Positions 10,500 to 22,373 of a DNA stretch of 64,000 nt are shown here, one piece after another. The translations under genes and the position numbers were made by a program. Origin of the DNA: Scilla litardierei (lineage: Eukaryota; Streptophyta; Magnoliopsida; Asparagales; Asparagaceae); contig CM061141.1 of assembly GCA_030789695.1 (NCBI GenBank), positions 321,410,452-321,474,451 of the forward strand, written 5' to 3'. Below the pieces are notes generated by a model that was not told where the DNA came from, ran no database searches, and saw nothing but the letters and a program-made list of their open reading frames with translations. Each line of letters opens with the position of its first letter. The stretch's first letter is position 1.

Positions 10500-10743
10500 T
10501 CAAGTAGCAGCTCGATCCACAGAAAATTCTTCTTCCAATTCCTTTGTGTTCTTTTTTGTGCTTCACTTCAGAAAATAAAAATAGGAATCAATAAATAATA
10601 AATAAATAAAAATGAGGAGTCCATTAGACCCAATTAACTCTCGAATACTCAAAAGACCAGAAAAAAAAAGTAGAAGAATAAAGAGCATCCAGATGCCAGT
10701 CTCCTCGCTGCTCCTCTGGCTTCTGATCGAAATTGCGGCCATG
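10500..10743 (+). other. Possible first (leader) exon with splice donor
   Basis: The CT-rich 'ttcttcttccaattcctttgtg' tract is followed by A-rich sequence and then 'tcctcgctgctcctctggcttctgatcgaaattgcggccatg', which runs directly into a strong plant donor GTGAGT at 10744. The next bases, TTTTAGGGTTTC, are typical of a leader intron. No long ORF is present, so it would be mainly 5' UTR. The next plus-strand gene is the RABA5A-like gene, whose ATG is preceded by an acceptor-like 'gctgcag' at 37294. Pairing the two would need an intron of ~26.5 kb. This is inference only. Confidence 0.3.
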
Positions 10744-13549
10744 GTGAGTCTTTTAGGGTTTCATATCTCTCAATCCCTCTCATCTTCTTTGATAAATTCG
10801 CCATTAATTTTGTTCTTGATCTGTAGATCTGTGTATGAATGCTTCTATCTGTTGGTTAAGCTTCATTTCTATTTTTAAAAAAATGCGGAATTGTATTCGT
10901 TTTAGGGGGAAAAATAAAAATAAAAATAAAAATAAATGAAGTCTCTGCTTCAGGCTTGTATAGATTAAACAATGGGGGTTTAAATATTTTTTTTATTTTT
11001 AACTGTAAAATTAACCTGTTGGAGTCTTATTAAGTGTCTTTAACTTCCCGAAACCTAATAGATAGTAAAGTGTTATAACTGTGTCTTCAATTACATTTTA
11101 ACTCGCCTCACATTTTTGACATTTTACTATAATGCCGTCTACTTAGTGATAACATTCAATTTCTTTGAAACACATGAGAAGAATTCAAGAGAAATGGAAC
11201 TTGGAACATCACAAATAGCTGGGTAAAAACATGTCCACACATTTAACGCTGTGATTTGATATGAAGTTAAACTAGGCATTAGATTGATCTAGTTATACTC
11301 TAACCTTGCATATGATGACATGAAAGACCTTTTGTAAGAGAATTCATGGTCAACGTGACCAAAGAATGGCGAGTCACCTAGGTAAGTAATCCATTAAAAG
11401 ATCGGGCATTTGCCTACAACAGATGTTCAGAGAATCTTAGAAAACCAGCGTGGAATAAGCACATTCTTGGAATGTCGAATGTTGATAATATGATTCTTCT
11501 TCGACATCCCTCTGCTTCCCCTTCCAAAATATATTGGTTTCTATCTCCATCTTCCAATGTGCATCCCATCTAACACGCATTGCTTCAAGTTAATTGTTAG
11601 CTAGGATTGACTCATCTTGTCCCATATCACTCTAATGAGATGCCTTTATATTGCAAAAGAAAGCTGTGATGAGAACACATAATTGCCTATTACATCTCCA
11701 TTGACTCTTAGCATGGACTATCCCTAATTGAATTTAATCACGACCTATCTAACATACTTCTACTTATTTGGAGGACTTAGGAGAGAACTGGAAACAAAAT
11801 GCATGTGAAGAATCTATTATACAAACGAGGACTTTTTTGAATTTTGTCCTATGTGGATACCAAAGTATGACTAGAACAAACATTGGTGATTAGGATGCCG
11901 AATAGGACAATGATAATAGGAAAAATGAGTTGAATTTGAAATTTGGAGGAGCATATTGGGGTGAAAATTAAAACTTGGGGAAAAATTTAAATGAGCTTTG
12001 ATTTTTGTGTTGGGGGAAAAGCTAGGGGATATTTATTTTGAATTTTGTCCTACTAGGACAAAGGGTTGTCCTATGTGGCACCCCTTTGTCCTTCTAGGAC
12101 AAATTGTTTGGAGAGTGGGCTGGGCCCAATAGGGTGTGTGAGGGGTTGGGTGTGGAATTGGGTGTTTTGGTGTAAACCCCAAACAAAAGCCCATCACATT
12201 TCCCTTACTTGCAAGCTTGCCATTGCTTTTTCATAAAACCCAAATGCCCTCATCTTCCCCCTAATTACGAGTTTGCCATCGCCCTTTTTCCACTTTGCAC
12301 TGTGTATTTTTACGCGTTAGTCCCTGCTTTTGCACCCCTGCAACGACTGAACCGAGGTTTTTTTGCCGTCGGTATCGTGTCTGGGAGAAGACATTCGTTC
12401 TTGCGCCCGGGCGACGATTGCCCCCTTCGACATTTCGCCCGTGAGCCGGTTGTCCCCGTCGGTTTTGTGCCCGGGAGACGACCTTTTTCGTGCCCTCCGG
12501 CACGTGCATTCGCTACTATACTATTAAAAATAGAAGGCTAACAAACCCATTGGCTGGATAAAGAGGACTCATAATTATAACATTGCAATGCGTGTAAAGT
12601 TTTCGGTCTATCACTTGTGCTGATAATTGTGAGACAACCAGACTAACCAACATGGAAACCTGGTTTCTGTGTGGGTGTTGGATATATTTGGATGGGTTTG
12701 GTACTCTTAAATCTGTCCATGCATCAAACTCCATATCTTTGTGTAAGCAAGTCCACGAAGGCATGAAGTAAGGAATATAATGATATACAATGCTTCAAGC
12801 CTACACTACTTGCTTCTCTGATATGTTGGATTGGGCTCACAAAAAGTTTGTCATTTGAAAAAGAGGTGTGAATAAGCCTAATAACTTATCATTCTTGTTT
12901 AATATCTGCTAATATTAAAAGAGAGAATTTGAATATGTTATAGGTTTTTTTTGGGTAATTGGAAAGTAAATTAGTTAATAGTGTTGCAAATGTCTTTCGC
13001 ATAGGTTTCCAGTTTGATTTCATTTTTATTTTCAAAAGTTGCTTAATTGAACTCGCATTTTATACTCCTTATGTATTTTACTAAAAGGTTTGGCAATCGT
13101 TTCCAATATCCGCTTCCTGAACATCTTTGGCTCTGAAGTAGCCTGTCTGTATCATTTATTGTTTTAGTGGCAGCATATTTTGACAAATGTGAAATTTGTT
13201 GCATGGCCGCTGCATAACCCCTTTTAGTTTTGTGGACAAATTTTATATTTTCTTACGTATTATTTAAGAGGATACTACCATCATGTAGTATTTAGGGCTA
13301 TGAATATGAGCAATTTAGGTTGATTTACCATGCATCAAGCATGTTATATTATGCCTGCCAAATGAACCTCAATCTTGATTTAGACTTGACTATGAGCAAT
13401 TCGAGTGTACATACCCAAAACGTCTTATTGCCCTGTAACATGCAGCATAGATTGGGGTACATGTGGGGGTACTGGTACGGGCAATATGAGACATTGAAAA
13501 TTTATAGATGTAGGGTATGTGGATATGACTATATAAAATATTATAATAA
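10744..13549. other. AT-rich stretch without a gene
   Basis: No coding region was identified. The sequence could be intron. A small cluster of inverted GTCCT/AGGAC motifs (GTCCTACTAGGAC, GTCCTTCTAGGAC) lies at about 12048-12105. A GC-richer patch with an open frame at 12209-12541 has no recognisable protein. Its right end (CTATACTATTAAAAATAG, ~12512) resembles some Helitron 5' ends, but no matching 3' end was found. Confidence 0.5.
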
Positions 13550-14267
13550 CTAGTCATAACCCGTGTCCGCGGGCACAGTTCATTTAAGATTTTCCGCCGC
13601 AAAATCTTTGTTCACCAAAAATTATTTCCAGAACAAAAATTTAAATGAATAACAAATTAGCGTAAAAATATTTAGCGGACGAGCATCTTCGGCGTGGGCG
13701 CCTTCGACGCGGAACAATAAATACGGCGCGAGCACCTTCGACGTGCAAAAAATTAGCGTAAGAAATTTAGCGGAACAACAAATTCGGTGAGAAACAACAC
13801 ACTAGCGCATTCGGTGCAGAACAACAAATTCGGTGTGTGCGCAAATGACACGGAACAACAAATTAGCGTTAAAAAATTGCACGGGCGTCGTTCGTTGGCG
13901 CGGAACAACGCGCGAGCGTATTCGGTATGGAACAACAAATTCGGCGTGAGCGCCTTCGACGCAGAACAACAAATTAGCGTAAAAAAATTTAGCGGACGCC
14001 TTCGACGCGGAACAACAAACCGCAGGGTATTTTGTTGGTGACGATATTAACTTAAATTTTTTACGCTAGTTTGTTGTTCTGCTAAATTTTTTACACTAAA
14101 ATTTTAAATTTTTTTAATTTAATGGATTATGTTTCTCCACAATCTTTCCCAAGACACTTTTAATTTCAAAGTTTTGGTTCCCAAGCCACTTTTTCCTTCA
14201 AAATTTAATCTCTACAATCTTTCCCAGTACACTTTTAATTTCAAAGTTTTGGTTTCCAAGACACTTT
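13550..14267 (-). mobile_element. Helitron copy 1, 3' part (left of Sirevirus)
   Basis: On the minus strand the segment ends with a GC hairpin (GTGCCCGCGGACAC), GGGTTATGA and then CTAG. This is the usual Helitron 3' end of a hairpin ~10 bases before CTRR. The interior (about 13600-14040) is a degenerate array of ~20-50-base units such as 'ggaacaacaaattagcgt' and 'gcgccttcgacgcg'. The same end and interior recur at 27070 and 53704. The element is interrupted at 14267 by the Sirevirus and resumes at 26912. There is no Rep/helicase gene, so it is non-autonomous. Confidence 0.65.
14263..14267. repeat. Left 5-bp target site duplication (ACTTT) of Sirevirus
   Basis: ACTTT lies directly before the LTR start TGTTGG and is repeated exactly after the other LTR at 26907-26911. 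Confidence 0.95.
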
Positions 14268-14694
14268 TGTTGGATATTGGACTCCCCGGATTTGGTTTTG
14301 GATGATGAACAAACATAAATAAAATATGAACTAACACTTTGTGAGCGCAGTTATGGAGATCGTCGCCAAATTCACATGAATATCAATAACGACGTCTCAA
14401 GACTTCTCAAAGCACGTGATCGTATGCCTAAAGCTTCGTTGAAGCTTATGGACCTATTTAGAAGTCATGAAGATTCGATTGAAGCTATTGAAGACGGTAT
14501 CGTCAAGTTTATTTAATAGTCTTTAAGCTTCTTTCGTAGAATGTTAAGCCTTGAGTAGGTCTTACGTTTTAATTCTTCATAACGCTCATATCTTAGCTCT
14601 AGGATCTTAGTAGAAGTCCATACAATTCTTCCCGAAGCTTCGCGCTTCGATTCGGGACTTCTTGTGCATGTTAGTTGGTTCAAGAAGAAGAACT

Positions 14695-15335
14695 GACCGA
14701 CTAGATGGTGATCTAGTCGGTCAGCCAAGCTTCTTGGACCGACTAGTTTCTGTCAGTTAATTCTTAGCTCTTTACTGTTTACAGTTAGTCGGTCTACGTT
14801 GACTCATCGACCGACTAGTTTGTGAACTAGTCGGTCAGTGATGCTTCTGTGACCGACTAGTTGAGCTTTCCCTGAACATGCACATTTTCACTTGAGCTAC
14901 TGTTTATCATTAGTCGGTCTGTGCTCATTGATCGACCGACTAGTTGATGAACTAGTCGGTCAACTTTCCTTCTTGGACCGACTAGTTTGGTTTACTGTAC
15001 ATGCCAAATTTTTCACCATACTTACTGTTTATCGTTAGTCGGTCTATGTTCATTTGGTGACCGACTAGTTGGTGAATTAGTCGGTCAACATTTGTTCTTG
15101 GACCGACTAAGTCTAATTCTTCTCAGACTTCAGTTTTATCTGTTAGTCGGTCCACGTTGAGTAACCGACCGACTAGTTGTGAAACTAGTCGGTCAGCTAC
15201 TCTTCTTAGACCGACTAGTTCCTTAGTCTGTACTTTGATCTTTTCTCAGTTTACTCATTAGTCGGTTTACGTTAATTGACCGACCGACTAGTTGATGAAC
15301 TAGTCGGTCGGTGGTTGTTCTTTAACCGACTAGTT
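14695..15335. repeat. Palindrome array in 5' LTR (ACCGACTAGT / ACTAGTCGGT)
   Basis: Five units of roughly 109-126 bases each hold TTAGTCGGTC, a spacer, then an inverted pair CGACCGACTAGTT-N4-AACTAGTCGGTC, a spacer, and GACCGACTAGTT. The unit starts are near 14784, 14910, 15034, 15143 and 15258. The array lies just upstream of the TATA box. Conserved palindromic repeats in LTRs are known for Sireviruses. Confidence 0.9.
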
Positions 15336-15401
15336 GGGTTCAGAAAAGAGCCGTTGGAGCTTTAATTGAAACGTTTCTCTCTCTCTCTCTCTCCTCTAAC
15401 C

Positions 15402-15409
15402 TATATATA
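15402..15409 (+). promoter_or_regulatory. TATA box of Sirevirus 5' LTR
   Basis: TATATATA follows a (CT)n tract and lies ~70 bases downstream of the palindrome array. The 3' LTR has the same motif at 26165-26172. Confidence 0.65.
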
Positions 15410-16145
15410 CTTGTTGGGCTGCATTCATTGCTGCCAAGGCTGATATTAATGCAAGTTTAGAGTTCAAGAGAAATCAATTAAAAGCTCATTCAAAGCTCAT
15501 TCCCTCCATTCATTAATCTCTCCTAACTCTTACTTCCAAAGAGAGATTCATTGAGTGTGAAGCCTTCCAAGCCAAGTGCTTGATTCTAGGTCACCAACAT
15601 CCCCAAAGCTCTCCATCGCTGTTCTACATCTTGGAGCTAGGGTTTGGTGCCACTTCTTCCTCAAAATCATCCTTGCCCTAATTCGTAAGCAATACTCAAG
15701 GCATAGGTATTTTGTTCGGTAAGAAGTTTCTTTATTTTATTTCATATTTGATTTGTAAGTTTCACTCTCGGTTGTGAGAGTGTGGTTGTGATCCCGGGTT
15801 GTGGGAGTCACAAATTACATTTTGTATGATCTGACTTGTGGAGGTTTTTCACAAGTATTTCATAGTGGAAATCTTGAGTTAGGGTTTCTAACTCAAGTAT
15901 CCGGAGGGGATCCGGGTGGTTGGGACGTAGGATCACCGGGAACAAGTCGGGGAGACTTGGGTGGATCCGAACCCAGTAACATCTCTTGTTAGCGTTGTTA
16001 ATTTTGTGTTGTCATTTCAATTTAAGCTTCCGCAAATTGAATTGGTAGTTGTTTGCATTTAATTTGGAATTATACTCCTTATTATTTTAAAGTACTATTC
16101 ACCCCCCCTCTAGTACTTGTGCAGTAGCTGGTAGGGCATTACATT

Positions 16146-16158
16146 TGGTATCGGAGCC
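16146..16158 (+). other. Primer-binding site (initiator Met tRNA)
   Basis: TGGTATCGGAGCC lies two bases after the LTR end. It matches the usual plant copia site TGGTATCAGAGC with one change, and fixes the plus orientation. Confidence 0.85.
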
Positions 16159-16170
16159 ATATACTTAGCT

Positions 16171-18456
16171 ATGTCTGCCAACGACAACAAGACCGTGCGT
16201 CCACCTTCCAACTATGACACCTTCAGGAACCGTGAAGGAGCATCTTCGGTGATGGAGGGACATTCCTCTACGAGGCCTCCATTCTTCAACGGTACCAACT
16301 ACGGGTACTGGAAATGCCGGATGGAAACCTTCCTCCGGAGTGCGTCTCTATGGAGGACCACAATGAAGGAATACATCGAGCCCGAAGAAGAAGACTTCGA
16401 GAAATGGACTACCGCGGAGGTCGCCGCGGAGGTAAGCAATGCCAAGGCGATGAACGCCTTGCAATGCGCATTGGAGCCCGAGGACTTCAATAAGATATGC
16501 ACATGTAAGAGTGCATATCAAATTTGGAATTCCCTCCTCATACTTCATGAAGGGACGAGTCGGGTAAGAGACTCTAAACTCGTAGTTGTAAACAAAGATT
16601 ACGAAATGTTTCATATGCAACAGGGCGAGAAGATGAAGGAGTATTACGCTCGCTTCGTCGACATTATAAACGAGTTAGAGGCTCTTGGCAAATCCTACAC
16701 CCAAAAGGAGAAGTGTTCGAAGCTTATCGAAGGACTTCCTTCTTCTTGGGAAAAGCGCACCTTCGCCATTGAGGAAGGTAATGACATGAACAAGTACACC
16801 GTAGTTCAACTAATGGGTACTTTAATGTCATACGAGGTACGCAAGGATAGCAAGCTCAAATTGCAGGAAAAGATGAAGTCCTACCTAAAGCAAGACGAGC
16901 CAAAGAAGAAGGCCATTGCTTTCAAGGCCGCTCCATCCACATCCACATCAACCGATGATGAAGACTCGGAAAACGAGTTGGACTTGGAGTCCATGGCACT
17001 CATGGCCAAGAAGTTCAACCGTTTCTTCCGAAAAGGTAACTTCAAGAACAAAGCTAAATTTAGTTCTACTAACGCCTCTTCCTCTCCTTTATGTTTCAAG
17101 TGCAATAAGCCGGGACACATGAAAGCGGAGTGTCCCCTCAATAAGCACAAGGAGAAGTGGAAGGCGCCAAAGTATGACAAGTCCAAGAAATACACGAAAG
17201 GAAACAAGAAGGGACTTGTCGGAGCTACCTTCACCGACTCCGATGATTCTTCAAGCGGAGAGTCGGATGATGAGCACGTGGAGCAAGCGCACATGTGTTT
17301 CATGGCAAGAGAGGAGCATGATCAAGGATCCTCCTCTTCCGATGATAGTGATGACGAATGCAACGATGATGTAACTATGGATGACCTTAGGAATGCTAAC
17401 TCTCAATTATGGTCAAAATACACTAAATTAGTAAATAGATATACTAAGGTAAAAGATGACCTAGCTAGCATTCAAACATCGCCTAAGACTATCATCACCA
17501 ACAACGACACCGTTGTTGAAGAGTTAAGAAATGAGATTGTTAATCTCAAATCTAAACTTGAACATGTTAGCATTGAGGATGCGGAAGAACATAAGATAGC
17601 GGATTTAACTTCTTGAAACTCGACTTTGAGTATTGAGAACGAGAATCTTAAATCTCGTGTTTATGTGCTCACATCGCAAATATCCACTTTGGATATTTCT
17701 TTGCGTTCTCTCAAAGAGAAATATGAGGACACATTAGGCCGAATCAACAAATTCAACAAGGGTAAGGGCCACTTGGATAATATCCTAAAAGACTTACTTC
17801 CGGCCAAACACCACATTGGCTTGGGGTATATGATGGGAAATTCATCCAAGTCGGTCACTACTTTTGTAAGGCCAACTTCCGAAGCCTCAACGAGTGGGAG
17901 CAAACACTCTATTGGTAGTTCATCTACCAATGGTGCTTCCACCTCGTCCACACCCTCTTTTGGAAAGAAACCCACTTTGGGTGGACCTCCAAAGAAGGGG
18001 CATGCCTACATGTACACCAATACCATGCCACGTAGGAACACACGTCCTACTCCACCGGCTCACACGTATGATGATTTCTATGCAACACATTCTCGGGCAC
18101 GTGCACACAATGTGAGACACCCTCATGCACGTGTTCCCTCACATGCATATGTTCACCCACAACATCATATGAATAATTCTCATCGTGCACCATTCCATCA
18201 TGTTCCTTATGCCTATCCACAACATGCATCACGTAGAAATCAACGTCGAATGCATGCACCCAATAGGATGAGGGCTCCCAAGATTTTCACAATTTGGAGC
18301 CCAAAGGACACAAGCATGGACGAAAAACAAATGTATATGAATGCTTATTTTTCGGAGTGCATAGTAGAAATTATGTGGGGAAGTCTAAGTCCAATTGGAC
18401 TTGGCTTCCAAAGGTCTAATCTTTTGGACCCAATGACCTTGGGTACCATGATATGA
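16171..18456 (+). pseudogene. Sirevirus gag, split by one in-frame TGA
   Basis: Gag forms the nucleocapsid that packages element RNA. The frame opens at ATG 16171, 13 bases after the primer site, and runs 762 codons to 18456 with a single TGA at 17614-17616 (after residue 481). The N-terminal part holds the copia gag capsid region (from about FFNGTNYGYWKCRMETFL, residue 49, to about residue 230). The zinc knuckle CFKCNKPGHMKAEC (CX2CX4HX4C) is near residue 310. Acidic/Ser-rich and coiled-coil segments follow, then the Sirevirus-like FNKGKGHLDNILKDLLPAKH at about residue 528. The tail (about 18000-18260) is strikingly His-rich. The last ~40 residues drift out of the expected frame: KSNWTWLPKV is readable in another frame at about 18390. 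The gag-pol junction therefore also carries a shift. Confidence 0.9.
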
Positions 18457-18526
18457 AATTCTCTATCTTTAGATACTCAAGGAAAAGAAAAAGAAAAGGA
18501 GCAACAAATTTAAATTTAGCTCCAAG

Positions 18527-21500
18527 GGAAATTGGATACTCGATAGCGGGTGTTCAAAACACATGACGGGTGACGCTAGTTTGCTCTCCGGAGTGGTTCC
18601 CATAGCAAATGGAAACCGCGTCGTATTTGGAGGCAACGAGAGCGGAACCATCATAGGTGTTGGTAAAGTGGGTAACCCTTCTAAACCCCTAATTAGTGAT
18701 GTCTATCTTGTTAGTGGTTTAAATCATAATCTTATTTCAATAAGCCAACTTTGTGACAAAGGTTACAAAGTTAGCTTTGCGAAAGGATTGTGTCACATTT
18801 TAAGAAAAGATAATGATAAATTATTGTTTTCCGGAACTCGTCATAAAGACATTTATATTTTGGATCTTCCTAAGTCATATGAACAATGCCTCGTTGCCAA
18901 CACAAGTGAACAACACTTATGGCATCGACGCTTTGGACATGTGAACTTTGGAACACTATATAAGCTTTCAAAATTAAATTCCATTAAAGGTTTTCCGAAG
19001 CTTGTTTTTGAAAAGAAAAGTTTTTGTGATTGTTGTCAACGTGGCAAGCTTCCTAAATCTTCATTTAAACCTAAGAAAAGCATTTCTACTAAACGGCCAC
19101 TAGAGCTATTACATCTAGACTTATTTGGGCCAACTAGAGTTGCTTCCTTAGGAAATGCAAGGTATGGACTTGTCATTGTAGATGACTATTCAAGATTTAC
19201 ATGGGTATTTTCATTGTGTAATAAAAATGAAGCTTTTGAAAACTTCACAATTTTTGTTAAGAAAGTACAAAATCTCTTAGGAACCACCATTGTCACTATT
19301 CGTAGTGATCATGGAGGTGAATTTGAGAATGAGTCTTTTGAGACATTTTGTGATGAAGTTGGTATTACACACACCTTCTCTTTCCCTCCTGCACCTCCTC
19401 AAAATGGTGTAGTTGAGAGAAAGAATAGGACGCTAGTGGAGTGTGCTCGCACTATGCTTGATGATAGCCAACTTGGCCATCAATTTTGGGCGGAAGCGGT
19501 ACACACCGCTTGCTATGTGTTTAATAGAATACTTTTGAGGCCCGGCACTAAACAAACTTGTTATGAATTGTTGTTTGGTAGGTTGTCTCAAGTTAAACAT
19601 TTTCGTGTTTTTGGTTCGAAATGTTTTATTAAGAACACATATGGTAGTTTGGACAAATTCGATCCAAGATCCGATGGTGGGATTTTTGTTGGATATTCTT
19701 CGCGTAGCAAAGCCTATCGGATATTCAACAAACGAACCTCAACGATCGAGGAGTCGCTTCATGTATCATTTAATGAAGGATTTGTTCCAACTAGAATTTC
19801 AAATGAAAATGATTCTATGGATGTTTTATGTGATTCACTTGATAATTCTAAGTCTAATGATTCTATTGATTCTATTGAGACTAACCCAACTAATGAAGTT
19901 GTTGAGAATGTTCCTAGTGATCAAGGTATTCCCAAACGGCTTCATACCGTTCGTGACCATCCTCATGAGCAAGTCATTGGCAATATCCATGATAGTGTCA
20001 AGACGAGATCGCAAGTGAACTACTTCGCTCATTGTGCCTTTGCCTCCTCGATAGAGCCAAAGAATATTAATGAAGCATGCGAAGATAGCGCTTGGATCTT
20101 AGCCATGGAGGAGGAGCTCATTCAATTCGAGAGAAATGAAGTTTGGGAGCTTGTTCCATTGCCATCGAAGAACCACACCGTCATAGGGACAAAGTGGATC
20201 TTCAAGAACAAAACCGACGAAAACCAAGTCGTCGTCCGGAACAAAGCTCGGTTAGTTCCTCAAGGCTATCGACAAGAGGAAGGTATTGATTTCGAAGAAT
20301 CCTTCGCTCCGGTAGCTAGATTAGAATCAATTAGATTATTATTGTCTTTTGCATGCCATAAGGATTTTAAATTATTTCAAATGGATGTTAAAAGTGCATT
20401 TTTAAACGGAGATGTTGTTGAGGAAGTTTACGTTTCTCAACCTCCGGGGTTCATAAATGAAAAATTTCCAAATCATGTTTTTAAACTAAAGAAAGCGCTT
20501 TACGGCTTAAGACAAGCTCCTCGAGCTTGGTATGATCGCCTAAAAAATTTTCTTTTGGATTTGAATTTTAAAATGGGAGAAGCCGATTCTACACTTTTTG
20601 TTAAGCATGCGAATAATGATATAATTTTAGTTCAAATATATGTTGATGATATCATTTTCGGTGCTACTAACTTTGCTCTTTGCGAAGATTTCTCTAATGT
20701 TATGAAGGAACAATTTTAGATGAGCCACATGGGTGAGCTCAAGTATTTCTTAGGTCTCCAAATTCGCCAAATGGACGATGCAATCTTCATCCACCAAACA
20801 AAGTATACGGTGGAGTTGCTAAAGCGATTTGGAATGGAAAGTGCTTCCGGGAAAAAGACTCCAATGAGCATGACTACGCATCTTGACAAGGATACGGGCG
20901 GTAATGATGTAGACATTCGTCTATATCGAGGTATGATAGGTAGTTTGCTTTATCTTACCGCAAGTAGGCCCGATATTATGTTCGCCGTATGCGTATGTGC
21001 TCGTTATCAATCTCAACCTAAGGAATCTCACTTAGTAGCGGTAAAGCGTATTTTTCGCTATCTAAGTTACACTTTAGATTTTGGATTACTTTATCCGAAA
21101 TCTAGCACATATGAGTTAATCTCATATAGTGATGCCGATTATGCGGGATGCAAATCCGACAGGAAAAGTACTAGTGGCACTTGCCATTTTATAGGAAATT
21201 CTCTTGTCTCTTGGTTTTCCAAGAAGCAAAATTCCGTATCACTTTCAACCACCGAGGCGGAATATATTGCCGCCGGTGCCGCGTGTGCTCAAGTTCTTTG
21301 GATGAGACACACACTTAAAGACTTTGGTATAAATTGTGATACTTGCCCTATCATGGTTGACAACCAAAGTGCAATATGTCTTTCCAAGAACCCGGTACAT
21401 CATTCCCGTTCGAAACACATAGATGTCCGACACCACTTTTTAGATGATCATGTTGCTAAAAAGGACATCATTTTAGTGTACGTTGAAACCCAAAAGCAAA

Positions 21501-21589
21501 TCGCCGATATTTTCACGAAACCCCTAAAGGAGGACTCCTTTGTGCGGTTGCGTCGAGAATTGGGGATTATGGGTGAATCCGAGATATAG
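18527..21589 (+). pseudogene. Sirevirus pol: protease, integrase, RT, RNase H, one in-frame TAG
   Basis: The first ATG of the open frame (18563) lies inside the protease. Upstream codons without an ATG supply the active-site motif [13 protein letters not shown], so translation must come from gag by readthrough or shift. Next come the pre-integrase zinc region ([10 protein letters not shown]...CDCCQRGK), integrase with [19 protein letters not shown] and [11 protein letters not shown] (all three catalytic acids kept), RT ([47 protein letters not shown]) and RNase H (SYSDADYAGC, STTEAEYIAA, ADIFTKPL). One TAG at 20717-20719 splits RT within its C-terminal part. The frame then continues without change to 21589. 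All catalytic motifs look intact, and the stop is the only clear lesion in pol. Confidence 0.93.
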
Positions 21590-21830
21590 GATTCATGTTT
21601 CATTCAATAATTTTGCATGCTATTATATTTGGCAATATCTCTGTCATGCTAGAATTATTGGATTTTTCGGGAATTTATGTGATATCTTGATTTTTCGTTC
21701 GATTTGTGCGTAATCGTCAAATTTCTGTTTTTTCGATGTTTAATGGGGTAGTTTAGATGATTATTGAGAGTTTTGAGATATATCGTCCAAGCGTATTATG
21801 GAGAGAACTTGATTTTCAAGTTTTTGACTC

Positions 21831-22106
21831 TTTAGTCGGTTCATGTTCAGTGACCGACCGACTAGATTGAGATCTAGTCGGTCAGTACATGAACGCAGAC
21901 CGACTAAATCTTGTCAGTATATCTTGGTTTCAGCCACTGTTTGCAACTAGTCGGTTCAAGCTCATTGACCGACCGACTAGATCGTGATCTAGTCGGTCAG
22001 TGCTTGAACTGTGACCGACTAGTTGTGCCAGGGACTGTTTGGTAATTTGCGATCTCGACCGACTTAAAATGATTTTAGTCGGTCTATTCTCATTCTAATC
22101 GGTCAA
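21831..22106. repeat. Palindrome repeats between pol and envelope-like ORF
   Basis: Two further copies of the LTR-type inverted pair (GACCGACTAGAT...ATCTAGTCGGTC at about 21855 and 21970) plus half-sites lie between pol and the third ORF. The same word set as in the LTR therefore occurs in the interior, upstream of a separate ORF. Confidence 0.85.
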
Positions 22107-22373
22107 GTTCTCTTTCTCCTCCAGCTCAAAACCCCGACCCTTCCACTTCCGATCGACTTCCGGCCTTGTTCCGATCATCTCCGCCGTCGCCGGCCGTCGT
22201 TCTTCCTCCTAGGGTAACCCTCTCTCCTCCCTCTCCTATCTAGGGTTCATTTTCAGTTTAGGGTTAGGTTTTTCAGCCTAGGTTTCTAGATCTCTTCCTC
22301 TAGGGTTTCAAATTTCCTAGGGTTGTGCTAGGATTCGTTGATTTGATCTCGTGTCTCGTGTAGTGCCGCGATT

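Larger units (their letters stand above)
14268..16143 (+). repeat. 5' LTR of Sirevirus (1,876 bp)
   Basis: It begins TGTTGGATATTGG and ends GGGCATTACA. It holds the palindrome array (14695-15335), a CT repeat, a TATA box at 15402-15409 and a leader with the stretch CACCCCCCCTCTAGTAC near the end. It matches the 3' LTR almost base for base. Confidence 0.97.

Noticed and set aside
12209..12541. 110-codon ORF with Cys and Pro
   Set aside because: No homology pattern recognised; composition shifts mid-ORF and no gene structure around it.
13550..14040. CRISPR-like look of the AACAACAAATT repeats
   Set aside because: Units are degenerate, irregular in spacing and inside a Helitron in a plant genome; no CRISPR expected or supported.
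14513..14728. 71-codon minus-strand ORF, also at 25278-25493
   Set aside because: Duplicated because it lies in both LTRs; no domain; antisense to the element.
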